A DNA stretch of 64,000 bases from Candidatus Laterigemmans baculatus (lineage in GTDB: Bacteria; Planctomycetota; Planctomycetia; Pirellulales; Pirellulaceae), in NCBI RefSeq assembly GCF_010367455.1, contig NZ_WRPR01000016.1:62001-126000 (forward strand), given 5' to 3'. Shown here piece after piece: positions 59,348 to 64,000 of the stretch; position 1 is the stretch's first letter, and the number at the start of each line of letters is the position of its first letter. The notes beneath the pieces are model-generated. The model was not told where the DNA came from. It made no database searches and worked only from the letters and a program-made list of their open reading frames with translations. Made by a program: the position numbers and the translations under genes.

Positions 59348-61752
59348 ATGGGAGGGAAGCCTCGGGGAAGGGTGCAGAGTTCGAGAGCGATTGGAAAGAT
59401 TGTGAACGCGAACCGATTCACCGGCCCGGAAGCATCCAGCCCCACGGCGTGTTGCTGACTCTCGAGCCGTCGAGCGGGAGAATCCTGCAGGCGAGCGAAA
59501 ACCTCGACCAATTGGGTTCCATCTCGGCCACCGCCGCGCTCGGCCGTCCGCTGAGCGAGGTGCTCGCAGCGGAGGTGGCCGAAACGCTGCAGGCGGAACT
59601 GGCCGCTAAGCTGCCAGCCGAGCCCACCCCTTCCTCGGCACAGGCTGGCCCCGCGAATGCGAATCGTGGAGCGGCCAATCCGCAGCGGCGGCCGGTGTTT
59701 CTGGGCACGTTCACGCTCCCCTCCGCGGAAGCCCCGGCGGCAGGTTCTTACCAGGCGATCGCTCATCGCACCGCAGGGGCGGTCGTACTTGAGTTCGAAT
59801 CGATCACCGGCGAGTCGAGTGGTCGATCGGCGGTCGATCTCCAGACGCTGGTCGACGCATTCATTCTGGAAGTCGAGGCGGTCAATACGGTCGACGCGCT
59901 GAGCCGGGTTGCCTGCGACACGATTCGCCGGATGACGGGGTTTGACCGGGTGCTGATCTACCGGTTCGACGAAGACGGGAACGGTACGGTGGTTGGCGAA
60001 GCGGGAAGTGGTCGGTTGCCTTCCTATTTGGACCACCGGTTTCCAGCCTCCGACATCCCGGCCCAGGCCCGCGAGCTGTATCGGATCAATCCGCTGCGAA
60101 TCATCCCCGACGCCCAGTACCGTCCGGTGCCCGTGTTTCCGGCTGAGAACCCAGCCACCGGCAAACCGCTCGACATGAGTTTCTCGACGCTGCGAAGCGT
60201 CTCGCCGGTCCACGTGGAATACATGCGGAACATGGAGACGGCCGCTTCGATGTCGGTCTCGGTCCTCCGCGGCGGGGAACTGTGGGGGCTGATCTCGTGC
60301 CACCATCAGGAGCCGAGAACCGTTCCGTTTCCGCTCCGCCAGGCGTGCGATCTGTGCGCCCGCGTCTTTGCGCTGCGGCTTTCGTCCCTGGAGCATGTGG
60401 ACGAATACGCGCACCGGATCCGCGTCCGTTCGGCCTTTTCGCGGCTCTTGAACGAGATGACCGATCGCGGGGACTTTGCTCCGGCGTTGGCCGCGAATCG
60501 CCGCGATCTGCTCGCCCTCACCGGCTCGCAGGGAGCGGCGCTGCTGACCGCAGAGGGCTGCTATCTGGTGGGCGAAACACCGGCGGAAGATCAGGTCCGG
60601 GAACTGGCTCAGTGGTTGTACACGAGCGTCGACGAGGATTTATTCGTCACCGATCGGCTCCCCAGCCTGTTTCCCCCCAGCGACGCCTACAAGGATTCGG
60701 CCTGCGGAGTGATCGCGGCGGCGATCTCCAAAATCCACGCCAGCTACGTGCTGTGGTTCCGTCCGGAGGTGATCCGCACGATCCGCTGGGGCGGCGATCC
60801 TCGCAAGCCACACGCGGATGCGGAGCGAGCGGGGGAGTCGGGGGAGTCGGGTGAGTCGGGTGAGTCGGGGGACCGCCGCGTCCCGGCCCGGTTGCACCCG
60901 CGGCGGTCGTTTGCGACGTGGCGGGAGACGGTGCGGGATCGAGCGCCGGGGTGGACGGCGAGCGAGTTGGAGGGGGCGGCGGAACTTCGCAACGCGATCG
61001 TCGGCACGGTGCTTCGCAAAGCCGAAGAGTTGGCCGCACTGAACGCCGAGCTCTTGCACAGCAACAAAGAGCTGGAGGCGTTTTCCTACTCGGTCAGCCA
61101 CGATCTGCGGGCTCCGCTGCGGCACATTGTCGGTTACGCCGAGATGCTTCGCGACGACAGTGCCGACGTGCTCTCGGAACGCGGCCGCCGCTGTCTCGAG
61201 ACGATCATCGAGTCGAGTCAGTACGCTGGCCGGCTGGTCGACAAGCTGCTCAACTACTCGCGGCTGGGACGGTCCCAGTTGCAGTGCGGCGAAGTCGATC
61301 TGAATCAGCTGGTCGCCGAGGTGCGTCAGGAACTGATGCGGGAGGCCGAGGGCCGTGAAATTGTTTGGGAGGTGGCGGAACTTCCCCGCGTCTCGGCCGA
61401 TCTGATGTTGCTCCGAGTGGCGGTCCAGAATCTCCTTTCCAACGCGGTCAAGTACACCCGGGAGCGTCCCTTAGCTCGGATCGAAGTCGGGTATCGCGAG
61501 TGCCCGAGCGAATTGGAGTTCTGGGTCAAGGACAACGGCGTGGGCTTCGACATGGCGTACGCCGACAAGCTGTTTGGGGTGTTTCAGCGGTTGCATCGCT
61601 GGGAAGACTACGAGGGGACCGGCATTGGCCTTGCGAATGTTCGCCGAGTGATCGAGCGGCACGGCGGTCGGACCTGGGCCGAGGGCCAGGAAGAGCAGGG
61701 CGCCAGCTTCTACTTCTCGCTTCCCAAAGCGGCCCCGACGCCCGCTCCGTAA
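59341..61752 (+). CDS. bphP: Bacteriophytochrome histidine kinase
   Basis: An 803-residue red/far-red light sensor from the ATG at 59341. The biliverdin-linking Cys21 is in DCEREPIHRPGSIQPHGVLL at the start of the PAS domain. The GAF domain has FPASDIPAQARELYRINPLR, and the PHY domain follows. The tongue has WGGDP (483-487) and PRRSF (520-524), with a GES unit repeated four times between them (498-509). The HisKA helix has His587 in SYSVSHDLRAPLRHIVGYAE, then a HATPase domain ending GTGIGLANVRRVIERHGG. No receiver is fused; the cognate regulator is the next gene. It overlaps bphO by seven bases. Confidence 0.97.
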   Translation: MLNGREASGKGAEFESDWKDCEREPIHRPGSIQPHGVLLTLEPSSGRILQASENLDQLGSISATAALGRPLSEVLAAEVAETLQAELAAKLPAEPTPSSAQAGPANANRGAANPQRRPVFLGTFTLPSAEAPAAGSYQAIAHRTAGAVVLEFESITGESSGRSAVDLQTLVDAFILEVEAVNTVDALSRVACDTIRRMTGFDRVLIYRFDEDGNGTVVGEAGSGRLPSYLDHRFPASDIPAQARELYRINPLRIIPDAQYRPVPVFPAENPATGKPLDMSFSTLRSVSPVHVEYMRNMETAASMSVSVLRGGELWGLISCHHQEPRTVPFPLRQACDLCARVFALRLSSLEHVDEYAHRIRVRSAFSRLLNEMTDRGDFAPALAANRRDLLALTGSQGAALLTAEGCYLVGETPAEDQVRELAQWLYTSVDEDLFVTDRLPSLFPPSDAYKDSACGVIAAAISKIHASYVLWFRPEVIRTIRWGGDPRKPHADAERAGESGESGESGESGDRRVPARLHPRRSFATWRETVRDRAPGWTASELEGAAELRNAIVGTVLRKAEELAALNAELLHSNKELEAFSYSVSHDLRAPLRHIVGYAEMLRDDSADVLSERGRRCLETIIESSQYAGRLVDKLLNYSRLGRSQLQCGEVDLNQLVAEVRQELMREAEGREIVWEVAELPRVSADLMLLRVAVQNLLSNAVKYTRERPLARIEVGYRECPSELEFWVKDNGVGFDMAYADKLFGVFQRLHRWEDYEGTGIGLANVRRVIERHGGRTWAEGQEEQGASFYFSLPKAAPTPAP

Positions 61753-61772
61753 CGACCCCCGGATCCCCCCGC

Positions 61773-62228
61773 ATGCTCAAGCCGATTCTGCTCGTCGAGG
61801 ACAATCCGAAGGACCTTGAGCTAACCCTGCTGGCGCTCGAGAAAAGCAACCTGGCCAACGACGTGATCACCGTCCGCGACGGTGCCGAAGCGCTCGATTA
61901 CCTGTTCCGCCGCGGGAACTATCGAGACCGCCCCGACGGGAATCCAGCCGTCGTCCTGCTCGATCTGAAACTTCCCAAGGTCGACGGGATCGAGGTCCTC
62001 GAACAGCTCAAGGCGGACAGCCGATTGCGGCCCGTCCCGGTGGTGATGTTGACCACCTCGCGGGAGGAGCAGGATCTGGTGCGGAGTTACGCCCTGGGTG
62101 TGAACGCGTACGTGGTAAAGCCGGTTGCATTCCAGGAATTCATCGAGGCCATTCAGGATCTGGGGATTTTTTGGGCAGTGCTCAACGAGCCACCGCCAGG
62201 ATCCTACAAGCCGGAACGAAAGCGTTAA
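61773..62228 (+). CDS. Rcp1-like single-domain response regulator
   Basis: A 151-residue receiver from the ATG at 61773: ILLVEDNPKDLELTLLALEK, acceptor Asp in VVLLDLKLPKVDG, conserved Thr in VVMLTTSREEQD and Lys in YVVKPVAFQEF. The ALDYLFRRGNY segment is typical of the Rcp1 group that partners phytochromes. It has no output domain, so it likely passes phosphate on or acts through protein contact. It lies 20 bases after bphP and two bases before the next gene. Confidence 0.96.
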   Translation: MLKPILLVEDNPKDLELTLLALEKSNLANDVITVRDGAEALDYLFRRGNYRDRPDGNPAVVLLDLKLPKVDGIEVLEQLKADSRLRPVPVVMLTTSREEQDLVRSYALGVNAYVVKPVAFQEFIEAIQDLGIFWAVLNEPPPGSYKPERKR

Positions 62229-62230
62229 GC

Positions 62231-64000
62231 GTGGCGAACTACGGATTTAAACACCACCTGCGAACCGTCCGCGTCCTCCATCTGGAAGACAGCGACCTCG
62301 ACGCCGAACTGGTCAAAGACCGCCTCGAACGTTCGGGACTGAACATCGCGTTCGAACGGGCGACCGATCGCGGCAGCTTCGTCGCTCGGCTCCAGCAGCA
62401 GCGTTACGACTTGATCCTCTCGGACTTCCAGGTGCCGACCTTCGACGGCTTGAATGCCCTCGAACTGGCCCGCGAGCATCAGCCGCAAACGCCCTTCATT
62501 TTTGTTTCCGGGGCGATGGGAGAAGATCTGGCGGTCGAGACGCTCAAGCAGGGAGCGGTCGATTACGTCCTCAAAGATCGGCTGGTCCGGCTGCCGCAGG
62601 CGGTCGAGCGGGCGCTCCGCGAGAACCTCGAGCGGAACGAACGGAAGCGGGCTGAGAAGACGGTCGAAGAAGCCCTGACGCTGCTCGAAGGGATCGCCGA
62701 GGGAACCGAAGAGCTGATCGTGGCGATCGACCATGACTATCGGTTCACGGTCGTCAACCGCGCGTACGCTCGGGAATTCCAACGCGTCTTTGGAACCCGG
62801 GCCGAAGTCGGCGAAAGTTTGCTCGATGCGCTCGCTCACCTCCCGGAAGAGCAGGCCCACGCGAAAAGTCTCTGGGGCCGCGCCTTGGGCGGAGAAAGAC
62901 TCGCCGTCACCGCCGACTTTGGGGATCCCACCCGGGAGCGGCGGACGTTCGACCTGCGGTTCTACCCGATCCGCGACGCGGCTGGACGCGTGGTGGGGGC
63001 CGGCGAAATCGCCAGCGACGTGACCGAGCGAGCCCGCGAGGAACGCCGCCAGCGGTTCTACACGGAGCTGGCCGTCGCAACGCAACCGCTGACCGATCCC
63101 GAGGCCGTGACCGCGACCACGGCGCGGCTGTTGGCCGAACACCTGGAAGTCGACCGCTGCGCATACGCGGACGTCGAGGACGAGTCGGTCTTTGTGGTCC
63201 TCGGCGACTACACCCGCGGGGTCCCCAGCATCGTGGGGCGCTGGCGGCTGAACGCCTTTGGCTCTCAGTTGCGGGACAAGCTGCTCGCTGGCGAGCCTTT
63301 TGTGGTCGAGGACATCGAATCGGATCCGGCGTTCCGCGAGGAGGATCGCGGGAAGTATCGCCAAGGGGTGGTGCGGGCGATGATCTGCGTGCCGCTGTTC
63401 AAGGAGGGGCGGTTGCACTCGGCGATGGCGGTCCAACAAAACCGCCCGCGGCGGTGGACCGCCGCGGAGATCGAACTGGTTCAAAACGTCGTAGGGAACT
63501 GTTGGGAGACGCTCGAGCGGGCGCGCGCCGTCCGCCAGCTGCGGGCCAGCGAAGAACGGTTCCGCACGCTGGTCATCACGACTTCGCCCATCATTTGGAC
63601 GGCCAATGCGGACGGCGAGATGGTCGGCGACAATCCTTCCTGGGCCGCCTTCACCGGTCAAACCCCCGCCGAATACACCGGATGGGGTTGGCTCGATGCG
63701 CTGCATCCGCACGACCGGGAACCTACCGCCACCATCTGGCGTCAAGCCGTCGAGAAGCAACAGCGGTACGAAACCGAATACCAGCTCCGCCGGCACGATG
63801 GCGAGTACCGCCGGATCATCGCCCGCGGAGCCCCGGTCTTCGCCGACGATGGCAGCCTCCGGGAGTGGATCGGAAACTGCTCGGACGTGACCGACCGCTT
63901 GCGAGCCGAAGAGGGACTCGCGCGGGTGACGACCGAGTCGGAGCAGCGGAGGCGGTTGTACGAAACGATCCTCTCCAACACCCCCGACTTGGCTTACGTC
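62231..64000 (+). CDS. Receiver-PAS-GAF-PAS signalling protein, 3' partial
   Basis: The gene starts at a GTG two bases after the Rcp1-like regulator and is still open at the right edge (590 codons visible). The N-terminal receiver (about 12-130) has RVLHLEDSDLDAELVKDRL and acceptor Asp in DLILSDFQVPTFDGL. Next are a PAS domain (about 150-270; IVAIDHDYRFTVVNRAYARE), a GAF domain (about 275-430; LLAEHLEVDRCAYADVEDES) and a PAS domain with PAC (about 435-565; FRTLVITTSPIIWTANADGE), and another PAS begins at the edge. A histidine kinase module is expected beyond. It should take phosphate from the phytochrome and combine it with other signals. Confidence 0.93.
   Translation, partial: MANYGFKHHLRTVRVLHLEDSDLDAELVKDRLERSGLNIAFERATDRGSFVARLQQQRYDLILSDFQVPTFDGLNALELAREHQPQTPFIFVSGAMGEDLAVETLKQGAVDYVLKDRLVRLPQAVERALRENLERNERKRAEKTVEEALTLLEGIAEGTEELIVAIDHDYRFTVVNRAYAREFQRVFGTRAEVGESLLDALAHLPEEQAHAKSLWGRALGGERLAVTADFGDPTRERRTFDLRFYPIRDAAGRVVGAGEIASDVTERAREERRQRFYTELAVATQPLTDPEAVTATTARLLAEHLEVDRCAYADVEDESVFVVLGDYTRGVPSIVGRWRLNAFGSQLRDKLLAGEPFVVEDIESDPAFREEDRGKYRQGVVRAMICVPLFKEGRLHSAMAVQQNRPRRWTAAEIELVQNVVGNCWETLERARAVRQLRASEERFRTLVITTSPIIWTANADGEMVGDNPSWAAFTGQTPAEYTGWGWLDALHPHDREPTATIWRQAVEKQQRYETEYQLRRHDGEYRRIIARGAPVFADDGSLREWIGNCSDVTDRLRAEEGLARVTTESEQRRRLYETILSNTPDLAYV

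Overview
The window is high-GC bacterial DNA that looks like a chromosome segment from a planctomycete, probably of the Pirellulaceae type. The assignment is an inference from gene content: a DUF1559 prepilin-like protein, a twin-arginine DUF1501 protein, a secreted sulfatase, a PQQ-type propeller protein, two membrane-anchored Hanks-type Ser/Thr kinases, a V/A-type ATPase with a DUF2764 subunit (the PVC/Bacteroidetes variety), and many secreted low-complexity proteins. No rRNA, tRNA, phage, insertion sequence or CRISPR array was found. Both ends cut through sensor-kinase or response-regulator genes.

Layout. (1) 1-2.5 kb: hybrid histidine kinase, truncated at its 5' side. (2) 2.5-4.4 kb: DUF4198 and DUF1559 secreted proteins, with a clear terminator. 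(3) 4.4-4.75 kb: a cluster of REP-like repeats, with further copies near 29.8 and 58.1 kb. (4) 4.76-9.2 kb: a tight leftward unit arsR-like, pstS, pstC, pstA, pstB and a Cys-rich secreted protein. (5) 9.3-22.4 kb: one long leftward array: RND adaptor, RND pump, V-ATPase subunits B-D-I-K-E-DUF2764-A, then a pentameric ligand-gated ion channel. (6) 22.6-29.8 kb: a leftward carbon-storage unit of phosphoketolase, remnants of a histidine phosphatase and of a glycogen debranching enzyme, a LOG protein, glycogen phosphorylase and a shortened BASS-type transporter. (7) 29.9-33.3 kb: two repeat-rich secreted proteins. (8) 33.7-44.6 kb: a Cache-domain kinase, a PQQ propeller pair, Sua5, UvsE, a kinase with an external beta-helix domain, a glycosyltransferase and a methyltransferase. 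(9) 44.6-54.6 kb: sulfatase, YihY, an EEP phosphatase, a catabolic-looking unit (DUF1501, enolase superfamily, ceramidase-like, MFS) and a secreted FAH-family protein. (10) 54.7-64 kb: a four-PAS hybrid kinase, then a rightward red-light signalling unit of heme oxygenase, bacteriophytochrome, Rcp1-like regulator and a receiver/PAS/GAF protein that runs off the window.

How the genes may work together. The V-ATPase c subunit keeps the residues known to bind Na+ in the Enterococcus hirae enzyme. With the RND pump upstream and the ion channel downstream, this suggests a membrane-energetics module; the functional link is inferred from spacing only. Phosphoketolase and glycogen phosphorylase point to glucan breakdown with a phosphoketolase bypass, although the debranching enzyme beside them is broken. 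The phytochrome unit can make its own biliverdin and pass phosphate to the adjacent regulators.

Most notable for follow-up: the RND/V-ATPase/channel array with a circularly permuted subunit order; the Gly-Glu-Ser repeat inserted in the tongue of the phytochrome; the collapsed phosphatase/debranching-enzyme remnant; the ArsR-led phosphate operon; and the kinase with a beta-helix sensor.
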